Shown: positions 28,401 through 42,420, counted from the stretch's first letter. The stretch is DNA of 64,000 nt from Brachycybe producta (GCA_036925085.1 JAUPFP010000001.1:18723342-18787341); one strand, 5' to 3'. Notes: generated from the letters alone by a model not told the origin. A program made the numbers and translations.

Positions 28401-30750
28401 TAATAATTAAAATTGAGGTTTGCCAAGTGGCGAACACCTATTAAAATATAGATTAGAGTTTGAAAAAAGGAACATTACAGGTACAAAACAGTTACAATGT
28501 ATTTTATTTTTTTGTCAATTTTTTGATGTCACCACCCGGACGGGTGGTGGCCCCATGAGTCATGGGGCAGGCGCAGCTATCCCTGGTCAAAGGGTGGGAC
28601 GGTCCTGGTTCAATGAATCTTTGGAGACTGGAGTTCATCAGTGAGAGGCGGCAGTGGAGAGCCACTTCACAACACTTCCTATTTTCCAACACTTTGCATA
28701 AACATAAAAACACTACATTTTTTTTTGGAGAATTACCCTTTCACTATTCCCCACAACATCTTACTGCCACTGCAAAAACTTCACTCTCCTGAAACTTCGA
28801 AGTTTTTCCGTAGTTATTCAGTTAGACGACTGATTTTTTCTGGATTATAATTGGTCAAATTTTTAATTTTGATGCACAGGCCCAATTTGGCCAATCAACA
28901 AAGACCCATGTTTACCATTTCAGGAATGTGCCCTTTCCTATGCTGGTCACCTTTATATCGTAATTTTGTCAATTTTTCTATTACTTATGGGATTTTGTGT
29001 CTTCTCCTGCCAAACCTTTTCATAAAATATGTTTTAAAGGTTATGTCTTACCTTTCGTAGTTGTAATTTTTCTTTTAAAAATTTATTGTTCTATTGTTTT
29101 CTGGAATGTGTTCATCTATTTTATTTTTTCATCTATTTTTTCTGTGACATGCATTAAATTCTTTCCTTAGACTGAGTTGTACTATCCAGATGTTCAATAC
29201 AGGGTGTGTCAACTTAAGATTTCCCTTATGAAGTGTAATTAACTTTGTTTTTATTAATTTTTTAATTATCTCTTTATGTTAGGTGTCTTTTTGTTTGTTT
29301 TTTGACACCTAACATCACTCTGCTGCTACAAGAGATGCAAACAGTTTTGGTAGTCCGGTGCGCACAGTTGGAGTTGCAGATGCACAAACACACAAAGTTC
29401 GATGGTGTGAAAACAACATGCAAAAAACCCCCAAAACTTAAAGAAACTTCTGAAAAACTTTGAAGAATTTGAAAAAAATTGAAGAGTCCAGGAAAATGAA
29501 GATTGTTGTTGAGATAACTCGATAAGGTGACCAATGTTCTCGAAAAACACAAGTGGAATAGTGATTGACCATGTTTTGGTCTTATTTTATATGTATTATT
29601 TTTTTAATTTGAAGTTAGAAGGACCAGCTTTTTTTGGAATGGACACCTTGCTCTAATTGGTTCTTTTCGTATTTTCACTTATTCAGGGTGGGGGTTGTCC
29701 CACCAATATTAAATATCGAAAGGTGCCGATCCAATTCTTATTAGGCAGGTCCTTGTTTATTATTTTAAGCAACCAAAAGAGTCCTGAGGGAGAAGGGCCG
29801 TTATTTTCTTTCACACCGAGGTGTGAAGTTGCCCATTAACTCTCTCTCTTTTTAATGTCTATTTTTAGTAAGACAAATTACTGGTCAATAATGTCACTAG
29901 TGTACCTCATTGTTTGTTATGGTTTTTTGGAGGGGTTGATTTCCCAAGAACTTTATTATTTAATTGAAGGTGGCAAATTCCGAATTTTTTTATGTTTTAA
30001 TTGATCCCTCAGAATTGTTTTCATTTCTTTTTTTCATTCTTCTGTTTCTTCTATTTTTTTTGTTTTCCTTTGAAGTCTATGAGGTGTGCATTGATTTGGC
30101 CCCCAGACATGGTATTCTCTTTGAATTTTATTTTTTCTATATTAACTGTCGGGGTCACTGATTTCCATATATAAGGGGACATGGTGTATTTTTTTTGCAT
30201 GTCCCTTTTATGGTAATTTTTTTTTTTGGACGTCCTTGACTTGTAATGTTGTCTCAGGTGTACCACGTGGTTGACAGTTATTTTGAAGGCCCTGGTAAAG
30301 TTATTACAGTGGTTGCTAATATGTAAATATTGGCAGCCATGTTGAAAAGTTTAAAGTTGTTACAAAAATTAAAGTTGTTAGAGTTTTGTAGTTTGGTTGA
30401 GTTTAGGTGATATTTGAGAGTGTTTAGAGGAGTAGTTGATGTTGTGGGTTATTTATTCCTTGGGGGTTGCTTTTACCCCTCCCCACCTCTTGACAACTGT
30501 CCTCAGTTGTTCTCTCAAATTTCTTTTTTCTATTGTTGATATTTGATGAATTGTAGTGTTTATATCTATGGCCATAGATTAAACACTAATGGATTATTGT
30601 TTACTTTGTCGTGTTCGGTATCTTGCGAACGTTGGTGGCCAACCGCAGATCGACATCACTTCCGGAGCAGAGGTCTTAGATTTCCCCAGAGGCGCTGGTG
30701 GATTTATCAGGAGCCTCTAACAAAGTCTCTCCTAGAGCCCATCTGATATG
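28401..30750. other. intronic sequence without recognised genes
   Basis: AT-rich, many T-runs. A perfect 12-bp-arm hairpin (ATGTTAGGTGTC at 29276-29287, complement at 29304-29315) is the only clear structure. Short ORFs show no protein features. Confidence 0.5.
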
Positions 30751-32803
30751 TGCTTCGATGCATTTTTGTCGGAGTGTAGACTCGAAGAGGTCGTCCTCTA
30801 AGTATACTTTGTTGGTGGCCATGGACACAGCGAGGTGAAGAGCTTGGCCCAGATCTCAGCCTAAGATTACCTTGGGCTGGCCGGCAATCACTAGCAGATG
30901 CCCTCGCACGGTGTGGGTGCCTAGCTGGACCACTGCGGCGAGTCGACCCACCACGGTGATTTTCAGGCCTCCCACACCCTGAACATCTGGTGGAATGAGC
31001 ACAGGCTCGATTTCAAACTTGTGTTCCTGTGCAAGTGCAACCGAGATGATGCTGCCCATAGCTACGGTGTCCGCAAGCATATGTATGACTTTTCCATTGA
31101 TCGTGATGGCAATGCGCAGGTTCCTGTTGCTAGCATCAAAATCTCCGACTTCATGAGGCATACAGCTGTCTACCAGCTTGTGGTATACCATCTTTGAGTT
31201 TTCGACAGAAGGAGTGGCCCTTCATCGGTGGTTGGGTGCCGGTAGCCATGACGGCTATCGTTTTGTTTTCACTGCACCCTTCTATTTCCACTGGTGTTGA
31301 ATGGATGTCGAGCATGTCCTGCCAGGTGATCAGATCGTCCGAGGTCCACACACGTGCGGGAACTCAGTCGAGTACATGAATCGGTACATTCTCGGGATCG
31401 TCGGAACGGTCAGTGTCGGGTTTTTCATATGGTGGTGCCTTTGCGGTTGAAACTGGAGCTGGAAGAGGGATCTGATGGATTTGTCCCCCTAGTCGAATTA
31501 ATGCGAATTCAGTTCTGTTTTCAGTTATGACGTCCACCTCAGGCACTTTCTCCTCAGTGTTGTAAGCGGTGATGAGTTCTCTAAGCTGCTTGATGGTGAT
31601 CTCCTTCGGCAGGCGACACTCACAAAGAAAATGTCCCAACTTCCCACAGTTGTAACACGTCGACTTGCTCTTGTTGAACATGCGAATGGCGTCTAGTTGG
31701 GTGGTCATTGTGGAGTGTTGTCCCGGGTTTGTTGTTACAGTTTGGTTCAGCTTTCTGTCGTGCCTAGCACAATGGGTGTTGTCCTTAGACCTGGTGGTGC
31801 CCGCCTGCTTTTTGTCGGTCTTCAATGCTCCTTTACCAGCATGTGGATCAGATGCTGTTTCACCACCACCTCCAGATTAACGATGGCATTTGCAAAATTC
31901 TTGAACGATGTAGTTGGTGCGTGATGGACGGCGCTCTGATGGTAGCAGCTGATCAACCATATGTCATAAACTTCCAAATGAAGGCCTGTGTACTCTCGCC
32001 TACCACTTGAAGCATCTCAATATACTGTTTCTCTAAGATGTATAGTTCGTTCGGCTTCCCGAACGTGTCCACCATCTGTACTCTCAGCTGGGCCCAGGAG
32101 ATGCCCCAACATTCGTACTTCAGTTTGCTTAACCATGTATGGGCAGCCCCGGTGAAGCACCCAGTGAGATACTCTTCTTTGTGATGGTCGGTCCAGTCGT
32201 ACAGGTGGGCCACTTCCTCGAATTCTACCAGGAAGGGACAGAAATCTGTCAATCCATCGAACTTTTGGATTGTGTCGGCTTGGTGGCAACCACTGTGCTT
32301 CTTATTGAAGTCTTCAACTGAGTTCTTTCTGGGGGCTGGTCTGTAGATGCCATCTTGGACATTAGACATCCCAGCATGCATTGGTGCTGCCCCTTGTGGA
32401 ATCCATTGCGCGTAGACTGAAGTGTCTTGTGTTGGGTCTTGGTTCGGAGCCCGACCCTGCTGCTGTTCTGGAGGTGCCATATGACGGCCACTACGTGCAG
32501 CCCAGACAAGAGTGTGGAGAATCAGCATGTTTCATAGTCGGTAATGCGTGCGGTTGTTCTGCATGCTCGTCTCTACGGTGTGCACTATCTGACTGGTCTC
32601 GACGCCATTGTTTGTTTTGGCGTGGAGTGTACTGCCAGTCAGCGTGGTGCGGTAGATGACGTGGTGTATAGTGTCTGTCATGTCGATCACGATGCAGCCC
32701 GTGGCGCCCTTCGTAGCCATAATAGGAAGCTGAAGAGGCATTGGAGTCATTGTCACGACGTTGGTGTGTACGTGTTGTCCGCCGTGGTGACGTCGATCGG
32801 TTG
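30750..32803 (-). pseudogene. Ty3/gypsy gag-protease remnant
   Basis: On the minus strand, a Gag capsid-like segment (31953-32528, with IQKFDGLTDFCPFLVEFEEV and GAAHTWLSKLKYE) is followed by a zinc knuckle CYNCGKLGHFLCEC (in 31364-31825). An aspartic-protease-like segment (30856-31191) comes last, with the end motif PKVILG. The active-site triad reads ADTV instead of DTG, so the protease would be inactive. Several frame breaks occur and RT is missing. The 5' part of gag (near 34880-34960) is displaced by a LINE insertion at 32804-34880. Confidence 0.75.
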
Positions 32804-34880
32804 GGTGAATTTGAATTTGAATTTGAAAAATTACTCTGCAAGCAGCCATAAAGGCCTATGGCAGAGGGACAAGAGTCCAAGTGCAGCATAGACAATGCAT
32901 TGTCAAAACCAGAAAATATAAAACCCTATTGATGTAAACCCAACAACAATTTCAATATTTTTAATGCTGCAAATATATGTATTTTCAAAACAAAACAAAA
33001 TTATGACTCCCATAAAATACGTTTTTCCTGCACAAAATCCCCAGCAAGCGAGTTCCATTTTTGAATCGCCCTAGAGACAAATGACCAGTAATAAGAATCT
33101 GTTCGTGCAAAAATCTCACCAACTTTGTTAGAGTGGTCACCCCTACCCAAATATAATGCCCTGCAAAGTTTACTTGAAGTATGTTTAGGGGAAGATCCTT
33201 CTAGCATTTGATTAAAGATATTAAGACTAAAATCTGAACGTCTTGCAAGTAAACTATCCCAACCAAGCTCTGAAAGCATTTTAGTTACACTGTCGGCATA
33301 TCATATTTACCACAAACAAACCTAGCGGCCCTGTGTTGGACCTTTTCTATGGAGTGAGCTAAGTCTGCAGTGTGGGGATTCCACACGGAGCTGCAGTATT
33401 CTAGTGGGGGATACATCCTAATGATTGATATGATATACACTTTACCTCCCTGAGACACCTTCTTATATTGCATTGACTAAACCTTAGCATCTGCATAGGC
33501 TTGGAAATAATCTGTTCGACATGCAGCTTGCAAGAAAGTTTAGCTGTAATCCTTACCCCCAAATATTTATAAGAATGTATGTTATTAAGTGGAATGGCCC
33601 CTATTCTATATGGAAATATTATTGGATTCCTTCCCCTAGCTACCCTCATTACACAACATTTTTTCTTATTAAGTTGAAGTTGCCATTTAGAACACCAATG
33701 CCCCTATTGCTTTCAAGTCACTATCAATAATATGGCAATCATTGTCAGAGGTAACCTCACGATAAATTATTGTATCATCTGCAAATAGCCGGCAATTGCT
33801 GTTAACTTGACTGCTGAGGTCATTGATATATAAAAGAAACAAAAGTGGACCCAACACACTACCCTGAGGAACCCCTGATGTAACCCCTATCCAGTCAGAT
33901 TCAGACCCACCTGCAACAACCCTGTGTCACCCTTTATCACTCAAAAAAGAATGCACCCATTTATACACCTGTTCCCCCAATCCATACCCACTAATTTTTG
34001 TCATTAGTTTTGAGTGAGAAACTGTGTCAAATTCCTTGCAGAGATCACGAAAAACCAAATCTATCTGACTGCCTTTGTCTAAAATTTTCTGAAGGTACTA
34101 AAGGAGCTAAAAGAATAAGCTAGGTTTCACATGAACGCCCCCTAAGAAACCCATGCTGGTTATCACACAAAAGATTGTTTTCCATAAGAAAATTCATTGA
34201 GGAGGAATATATAATATGTTCAAGGACCTTGCAACCTATCGAGGAAAAAGACACGGGTCTGTAATTAGTTACCTGAGACTTGTCTCCTGATTTAAAAATT
34301 GGACTAACGTTAACTAATTTCCACATATCTGGTACAATGCCTACATCTAAACTCTGTTGAAAAATTAACTGAAGGTATGGACCCAACTCTTGTGCAAGAT
34401 TATTTAATATGATAGCATACATCCCATCTGGACCACAGCTTTTATTTGAGTCTAATTTTAGAAGTTGCTTGACTATTCCATCTGCAGTTATTACAATTTG
34501 ATTCACACAAAGAGATGTTGAAAGAAAACCCTCATGTGGTATGCCATCATCAACTGTGAAGACCTTAAGGTATAAGGTATAAGGTAGCTTTCCCTACTGG
34601 ATCTGAAACAAGCTTCCCATTTGTGTCAACCAGAGAAGGAATAGATTCTCTACTTCGCCTAGAGTTCATTATGTAATGCCAAAATAATTTTCGGTCCGTT
34701 TTTAACCATTCTCCAAACATTTCTGTTTTAAAATTGCCATGAGCTAACAAGATTTTTCGTTTCACTGCTGTGCGTGCAATACGGAATTCATTGGAATTTA
34801 CTAAATTTGGGTGATTTCTAGCCCTATTCCTCCATAAGCATTGCTTACAAAGAAAAGAGCCCTTTGTAAATCAATCGCTC
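32804..34880 (-). pseudogene. CR1/Jockey-like LINE copy 1, inserted in gypsy gag
   Basis: Minus-strand fragments of one reverse transcriptase: an N-terminal flank (34565-34765), RT fingers/palm with SCGPDGMYAIIL and NYRPVSFSSIGCKVLEH (34120-34506), a later region (33401-33649, HSYKYLGVRI) and a C-terminal region (33001-33473, EYCSSVWNPHT and SLAGDFVQEKRI). Frameshifts separate them. The 3' end on the minus strand is a short tandem AAATTC tail near 32810-32825, typical of a target-primed insertion. Family assignment is approximate. Confidence 0.8.
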
Positions 34881-35760
34881 ATGAGCTGGGCCACGTTTTG
34901 TGTTAACATGTCCAGACGTTGTGAAATCTCATCTAGATCGGGTCCAACCTGTTGCGGCGGTGGTGTCACATCGTTAATGATGTGATTGTCTTGCAAATCT
35001 TCGTGAGAGCCTCGGTGATCAGAAAGGATAACAGTGGATTCATGTGCGGTGGCCTTGATTGGTGATGTGGTGTGTAGTGTGTATGCGGTGTGTATCTGAG
35101 GTGATGAACGGGTCTGGCGAAGTCCGATTCTGTGTGTGCAGCTCCGAGGGTTCTCGAGTACACTCTGAGCGATGCTTGTTGGTTCCGGATCAGAGTCCAG
35201 TATGAGGTGACTCGTTCAACACGCGGTCGTAGTAGCGTCGTGGTTTTGTAAGTCGGTGTATATGCGTGTGCATTGGTAAATGGTGTTTCTGTCAGTAACC
35301 GACACCCTCGTACCCTTATACACTGAGTAACAATGGTTTACCTACGCTTAGCACATGTATTGGCGTTGTTTTTGCAGTCCAGTGATGTGTTGGTTGTGAT
35401 GAAGTCCTCAGTTGGGCGTGTGATGACTGTTGGTTCCCAACTGGTGTAGAGTGTTGTGAATTCTTTATTGAGTGTCAGATTTTGGAAGTGTCTCCCTTTG
35501 CACGTGGTATATTGCAACCACGTGTAGGATATGAGAGTTCCGAAAGTCTCAACAAGAAACAGCAGATGTACAATACAACTTTGAGTGTGGTGCACCACCC
35601 AATCAAAGATTGTATTGCAAGAAATTGGAAATTAAAAGAGAAGAGTGAAACTAAAACACGGTGCCTGCACACTTTGGTTCACTTGAAATAAGAATTAAGA
35701 GTATGTGCGTAGAGGATGCACAAAGCGATGAAAGCTCAAGATGGCTGAACTTTCAGAAGA
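34881..35760 (-). other. displaced 5' part of the gypsy remnant
   Basis: Just upstream of the LINE, the minus strand reads PDLDEISQRLDMLTQNVAQL, a gag-like coiled segment that would join the gag frame at about 32800. Beyond it lie His/Pro-rich frames and non-coding sequence. No clear LTR boundary or primer-binding site found. Confidence 0.45.
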
Positions 35761-35768
35761 GGAACAGA

Positions 35769-36106
35769 AATTTGAATTTGAATTTGAAAAATTACTCTGC
35801 AAGCAGCCATAAAGGCCTATGGCAGAGGGACAAGAGTCCAAGTGCAGCATAGAAAATGCATTGTCAAAACCAGAAAATATAAAACCCTAATGATATAAAC
35901 CCAACAACAATTTCAATATTTTTTAATGCTGCAAATATATGCATTGTCAAAACAAAACAAAATTATGACTCCCATAAAATACGTTTTTCCTGCACAAAAT
36001 CCCCAGCAAGCGAGTTCCATTGTCGAATCGCCCTCGGGACAAATGACCAGTAATAAGAATCTGTTCGTGCAAAATTCTCTCCAACTTTGTTAGAGTGGTC
36101 ACCCCT
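35769..36106 (-). mobile_element. LINE copy 2, 5'-truncated
   Basis: Nearly identical to 32813-33155: same AAATTC tail, same 3' UTR and the same terminal coding text (FARTDSYYWSFV...AGDFVQEKRILWES). Similarity stops sharply at about 36106, as expected of 5' truncation. Confidence 0.9.
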
Positions 36107-37200
36107 GGCTGGGCTTTTATGAAAAGAGTGAGAAAGAAAGCTGAATTGCTCTAAAGTGTAGTGGATTCTGGTGTGGTGACCACACATCCAGAATCTAATT
36201 ATTGAGCAGAGCAAATCAGTGCAGAAATGGAAGATTGATGATGGCTTAAAAAGAAAAGTTCTTTTTAAACAAGAAGAAATGTTCAGACTGATGAATTTAG
36301 TGATCCTCACTGGTGGATGGCTCTGGATGAAAAGGGCAGAGTCAGTGGCAGTGAGGAACTATGTTGAGTGAAGAGAAGAGGTCCGTAGGTTGCGCTGTGG
36401 TGGCCACTTCCGGTTGTATAGTTTATTGTAATGTCCAAAATGTTCGAAATGAAGAATTCCTCCAGGTGGAGCTTTTGTAGTTACCAGGAGGAAGAACACA
36501 AAAAGAGAGAAAATTCAAACAGAAAAAAGAAATTTTCCCTAAAAAGAGAAACTACACCAGGGGCACGCAAGTGCAGGCCCTTTGGAAGAGAAGAGAGAAG
36601 AAGAGAACAGAAAGAGAAGAGAAGATACAACCATAGCCTCCTATAATCCTGGCCTGTGCATACGGCGATTTGGTATAGGGAAAAGTGTGACCCCCGCTAT
36701 CCTTCTAGAGGGCACTAGTGAGCTGCACCATATTTGTGTGGTGTGGAATATATTTTTCTGCTAATATAAATATATTCTACAAAAGTATATAATTATATTA
36801 TAGAATAATAGTAAATATAGTATAAATATAATAGAAATAAATATAGTAACTATAATATCATAGTAAAAGTAAGTAAATGTGATACAATATATAATAAAGG
36901 AAGCTATCCATGAGAGTTTTTTTTTCTTTTGTCATAGAATAATACAGTTTACAACTTTACAACATAGAAGATAATTTAATTGCAAAAATTCATTTAAATT
37001 TATTGTTTCACACTTCAGTTGATAATTTATTAAATTAGAACATTGGAATAAAATACTGATTATTTCAGAAATATTGCTATACAAAAGGGGGTAATTAATG
37101 ATATTTCCAGATTTATATCTTAAAATAACTATTAGGCAAAATGTAAATATTTCTTATTAGACGATGCCTCTGCCAATTATTCTAAATGAGTGATGAGATT
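36107..37200. other. non-coding intronic stretch
   Basis: Purine-rich around 36480-36640 (AGAAGAGA runs), then very AT-rich TATA/ATAATA sequence to 36890. No gene recognised. Confidence 0.5.
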
Positions 37201-37214
37201 GCCATCCAGGTTCC

Positions 37215-39935
37215 CTACTTACTAATTTTGAGAGGTTTTTGAGAAATTGGCTTATTACTCAAACTCAAAGGAATATCAACCTCATCAGTTGCTATATTAG
37301 CAGAGTTCTGTAGCAAATTTTGAGTCATTTGTTTCAAAATAACATTGTGAAGAAGTTCAGTATGTTTCTCTTGTACTGAATCAGGACATTTATTGCAACA
37401 CAGCCACTTGTGTTTTTCATGCTTGGCAGCAATGCTGCTACCAAACCAGCTCGTAGTTTGCACCTTTTGAAATCGTGTTGAGCAAAGCAAAAAAAATTAT
37501 AATAGCCATTATTAAAGAAATCAGCTGTCTTGATGGATACGTGAGACCACCACGATCTTGACAATGAATTAAAGAATATAAAGGAGAATCGTTGGCTGGA
37601 GAACACATTCTTGAATGCTGAACATATGTGTGCAGTTTTGTCAGCTGCATATTTTGCAATAAATCCCGAATAAAGAACAATACTGCAGACATGCAAGTTG
37701 CCTGTAGTAACAGATGAAATAAGCAATTTTATAGTGAACAAATTATTATATAAAACGGGTATCCTTCTGATGAGAACCTTCTCGTATTTTTATATTACCT
37801 GTTGGGTTTTCTATGTTTGTGAAATACTTTTCATATTTCATTTGTATAAAATCAGGGGCCTATTTCATTTCTTGCCAGTATTGCTGACTCGTCAGACACT
37901 ATTTTTTCAGAAGAAAACAGTTCCTTAACCTGCACTTCTCCTTCCCTGTGAATGTTACTTGAAATGGATGATTTTGCTAGACCAATTTTTAATATTTTAT
38001 CAATAGCTTTGCTTGTGCTATCCAAAAAATGAAATATAGGAAAGTAGTGATGCACTCAGTTTTATTCAGTCCAACATAAACCACGTAAACCTTTTGCATC
38101 AGCCTGGTCATTTCTTCCTTGCGTTTGCCATATAATACTAAACATTGCCTCAATTGGATCACTTGAAAATCGTCTCGTTAAAACAAATGCAAAGCCTTCT
38201 GAAAGCAGATACCTGAAACAATATGAACAATCTTTGATTTCTTTGCATTTTTACTATATTATTTTGAACACACTTCACGCAAGCCACTGTTGCCTGTTAT
38301 GTAACTTTTATTGCTTCAAAAGTTTCCTTACTGAAAAACTCTTGGTTGTGCATTTGCTTTCTATTTTTCCAAAGATGTGAAGAAACTTAACAACCATTCC
38401 AAACGTTCAACATTTTCATCTTCATAAGGTGCAACATAAAGATTTTTTGATTTATTATGAAAGGTCAGATTATGAACATCATGAAGCTAATTAATATCCA
38501 CAAATTAAGATTATTAAACTGTTAGAATTGGGTTATAGTTAGTTGTACTTTTACCTGGAACCATTTGTAACACATCATCATGAAATCTGTTGTTGATTGT
38601 ATCTCTTTACGGATAATTAGATTTTCTTCACCCATGCAAGTTAGTGCTGCTGTAACCTTGGGTCTAAAAATATCAATTGCCCTTTTCACATTCATTTTCT
38701 CAATGTTTGTTGGGAAGACATGTTTGCGAGTCAAAAACCAAACTGGCTTGATCAGAGCATTTGCATATTTCTTATACATTTGTCTCAGATATGTTGTTGA
38801 AACATGTGATCCATTTATTCTAAGTTGTCTTGAAAAAAAGGCTATGCATGTTTTTCAACACATGGCAGTAATCATATGAAAGGAATAAAGGCCTTTCTTT
38901 GTCCATAGGATGCGATACCACAAATTGTGTGGCACTACCACTCAATAACTTGAACATCTTCACATTTGTAGATGCATTGTCTCCAACTAAACAAGTGACT
39001 TGAAACCCAAGCTTTTCGACCTCTTCAATTGTGTGGATTGTTAGTGTATGCAGTTCATGACCCTGCAACTTGCAAGTGAAAAAATATGCCACAGGAATCT
39101 TATATGGCTTAGAAAGCCCCACAAGAACAAAGCACAACAATCTATCTACTGTTTCATTACATTCTCCAAGCACACCCATGTCCACATGGCCGATAAACCT
39201 ACAAAACTTTCTAGTTAGCATTAAATTACACAACCTATTGAATTTGTAAAGTAGCTACATACATATCTCAATACTTATCGTACTGCTTAGATGATTTGAC
39301 TGCCATTTCATCAATCACAAGACTGCATTTCTTCTCGAGGTCTTTTAATTTGTCCTGCTCTAGTTTGAGTCTTTTTATCACAAGGTCTGAGATGCGAGTG
39401 TATCCAGGCTTGTATTTGATGTGCCTATCAACTGTTGTCCAACAAGGAAGTTTGAATAGTCCACCGTCAATTGGAAACTGGTACCCTCCAGGTGATTTAG
39501 CCCTCCGCATTGTACAATAACAAAGCAATTGTTGCCATATCAAAATATCTGTTGCAACAGAAATATGGCCCCAATTTTTTTACCTCTTGCATCCTCTTTG
39601 ATTTTTTTAAGACAGTGCTTGTACTTCATGCTTTTTGCCATATCAAAATATCTGTTGCAACAGAAATATGGCCCCAATTTTTTACCTCTTGCATCCTCTT
39701 TGATTTTTTTAAGACAGTGCTTGTACTTCTTGCTTATGTCTTCTTTAGGTTTAGTCACAACAATGTTTTTGTATTTGTCAACCTTTGCATTCAGTCGCTT
39801 TTTTTGTGCCTTCAAAGTTTTAATCTTTCTTTTTAGAACTGCAATAGTTTTTTGATCTTCGTCAATAATTTGTTGTTGGTTCTTAATTTGCTCATCTTCA
39901 TCCAGTAATGGCTCTATTTCAGGTAAGATATGCAA
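37215..39935 (-). pseudogene. P-element/THAP9-like transposase remnant
   Basis: In minus-strand order: a coiled-coil Lys/Glu region (39540-39935), SLVIDEMAVKSS (39268-39543) with a catalytic-type Asp, FIGHVDMG and LVGDNAST with a second Asp (38820-39233), a central piece (38522-38779), a C-terminal RRFSSDPIEAMFSIIW block near 38110-38210, and final pieces 37215-37741. This matches the layout of P-element transposases such as THAP9. The THAP zinc finger itself is not seen. Gaps could be introns, but frame breaks point to decay. Confidence 0.75.
39534..39739. repeat. 103-bp tandem duplication in the P-element remnant
   Basis: The block from GCCATATCAAAATATCTG to GTGCTTGTACTTC occurs twice in tandem (39534 and 39637). 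The copies differ mainly by T7 versus T6, so 34 codons are duplicated but the frame is lost in one copy. Confidence 0.95.
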
Positions 39936-41204
39936 TGGTGATACAATACGCTAAACCGCAACAAGTGGATACAAGGCTTAAGAAGAGAAAAAGCAATACA
40001 AAAGTTGTATGAAGTTGGGGTTCTCAACATAATATTGGAAAAGGGTCAAATTACTAAATACATAGAATGACACTATAAAAGACCAAGAAATTCAAAGAAA
40101 CAAGTAATGAGAATGTGAAAACTTAAAATAGACATTATGAATTGCCAAAAAGACTAGATCTTAAAAAAATTCATAAAAAGTTAAAGTGTATTTTTATGAC
40201 CGTTGTATATTTGAAAAACATTTGTAATTGCCAACAATTAAAATGGGACCAATTGGTTGTTTTATTTTTAAGAAAATTAATTTTGACCAATCAGATAGAT
40301 CAAAATTCATTTTGGAACTAAACAACATGAGAAAAACATTGTGTTTTCAAGAGTCGGACATTGGAGTTCACATAGAGAGGACATATATTGATAGTTAAAA
40401 GTTATTAGTTAAAAGAAAAGAACTTACAAAAATTAGAGTCTGACATTGGAGGTTAAGGAAAAAGGACTTGCTCTCCATAGATAAATTTTGAGATAAGAAA
40501 TATAAAAAAAATGGACTTCGAAATAATGTTGTTTGTCTGGAATAATATAACATTTGAATTCTTGGAAGATATTACAGACTTAGAAATAATTTTGTGCCTG
40601 AAAATATTATACAACTTGAATTCCAAAAATAATTTGTGGAAGTAAATTAAATTTTGTTTGGGTGTTGATTATAATATTTTGAATTTTAATAGAAGTGTTT
40701 AATAGCATGTGGGGCAGTGGGTCAATATATTTTCATCATCCATAAATTACAACGGACTTGCCCTATACACCAAACACTCGAACACTGAAGGACAAAAGGA
40801 GGATGAAGCAAAGGTGAGACTGGGGTATATACATTTTAGAAGGCCAAAGTTGCTATGAATTATAATTTATCTTTTAAGTATAGTTACAGCTTCCTATAGC
40901 ATTCCATCAACACAAACCTTTTAAGTAAAATCCCCCCAGTAAATTCACTGAGGTGTTTGGTAGCCTGGGAGGTCGAACCTTACAAATCCCAAAAGATTGG
41001 GACTGTACAGGGGTTGAGGGTTAAAGCTTTGAGTGTAAGAATCTATTCAAGCACCAAATAAAGTGGAACCCGGTCGTAACACTAACTTGAAAATAAGCCT
41101 TCACCTAAGCCTAACACCTTCACAAAATTGCTAATATCCATTTTTAATATTCATTTTTCAAAAGTATATAACATTATAATAATGAATTAATGATATTCAC
41201 GACA
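39936..41204. other. non-coding intronic stretch with an LTR-like edge
   Basis: No coding region. Near 41058 an AATAAA is followed about 20 nt later by CCCGGTCGTAACA (ends 41081), which resembles the 3' edge of a gypsy LTR in + orientation. No matching TG start was located. Confidence 0.4.
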
Positions 41205-41456
41205 TTGAAACGATAAGTCCAAGAGCGATCCTGGCTCATTTAGTTTTTTCTAGATCGTTTGTTTTTATTTTGGATTGGCATGAAACTTTGTCAACCCTCT
41301 GTACTAACGTAGATAGGATTGACCTAGTTTTATTAGCTGACGATACCAATATCCTGCCTTGGGTCACCTTTTGGGTCTTGGGTCCTTTTTCCTGCCAGTC
41401 CCACCCCTTAATACAAAGAGATCGTCCTGATAAGCAGTAGCATTAAGTCAATGTGA
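41205..41456 (+). repeat. dispersed repeat, copy 2
   Basis: Second copy of the family at 2737-2964, same orientation, with a ~20-bp and other small insertions. Confidence 0.8.
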
Positions 41457-42420
41457 CGATGAGTCATTTTCTGTATTTTTGTTGACCACTGGTCAGTCAC
41501 ATTGATTGGCCAGTTTGGTTATTACTTGTTTTTGCCCAATCAGAGAATACTGAGAAAATGTTCTCAGTATTCTCTTTTTTGGTATAAAAGGCCGTGTATT
41601 TTCATGTGTGAAAAAAGCACTTTTTGAATTGTTTACTCTGACACTGAAGTTATGCCCGACTGAGGCCAAATTCTGTATATTGTGGAAATAAATTATTATG
41701 AAGAGTAAAAAGTTGCTACGTCTTATTTTTATGTACTTATTGGAAAGAACGAAAGTTCTCAGCATTCATCATCTCGAACTGCCAACCCAGGTGTAAACCT
41801 GGATCATCACTTCTAGATGAAACTCAACGGACAACACGATCAACCAGCTTTTAATGGGCTAAAGCCCAAGGGGTAGTAGACAGCTAAAAATCCATTTTAA
41901 CTGTAAAAGTTCAGCAAGGAAGAACTTGTGAGGAAACGGATAGGGATTAATTTGTTCCCTTCCTCCGGAACCAGGATAGAATAAGTGGCTTAGCCAGCTT
42001 TTTGGTATATTTTATCCACCACAAAAGTGGTTCGTTACAACATAGTGTCTTTAATGTATAGGGTATTAAATGTACAAAACAAGATAGCTGTAGAATACAT
42101 GTTACATGATATTAGAGTGTACCATTTATGACAAACAAAGTTTTTTTTTTTTGTTTTTCATTTTCATTTATTTTCTGAAACGGTCAAAAGACCATTTCTT
42201 TTTCTCAAACTATTGATGGAATTCACCTTTCGTTTTGATCATTGACTTTGGAGCTAAATAGATCACCATCAAGTGTTTATCTTATTATGTAGTGTTTTAC
42301 AAACAGTATTTTCGTTTTATTTTAGAAACGTGTAACAAATGCATTGTTCACTTACCACATAGCACCAATGATGATTTTCATTTGTTGTTAAATTCTTGTG
42401 TTGTATTTTTTATTCAATAG
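41457..42420. other. promoter-like module and spacer before exon E
   Basis: Hairpin GAGAATACTGAGAA/TTCTCAGTATTCTC at 41544-41574 precedes TATAAAAGGC at 41582 and AATAAA near 41688. That order fits a solo LTR or other retroelement promoter. The remainder is AT-rich and ends with the exon E acceptor. Confidence 0.4.

Noticed and set aside
28550-28640. tRNA-like GGTTCAATG (box B) suggesting a tRNA or SINE
   Set aside because: No box A at the right distance and no cloverleaf.
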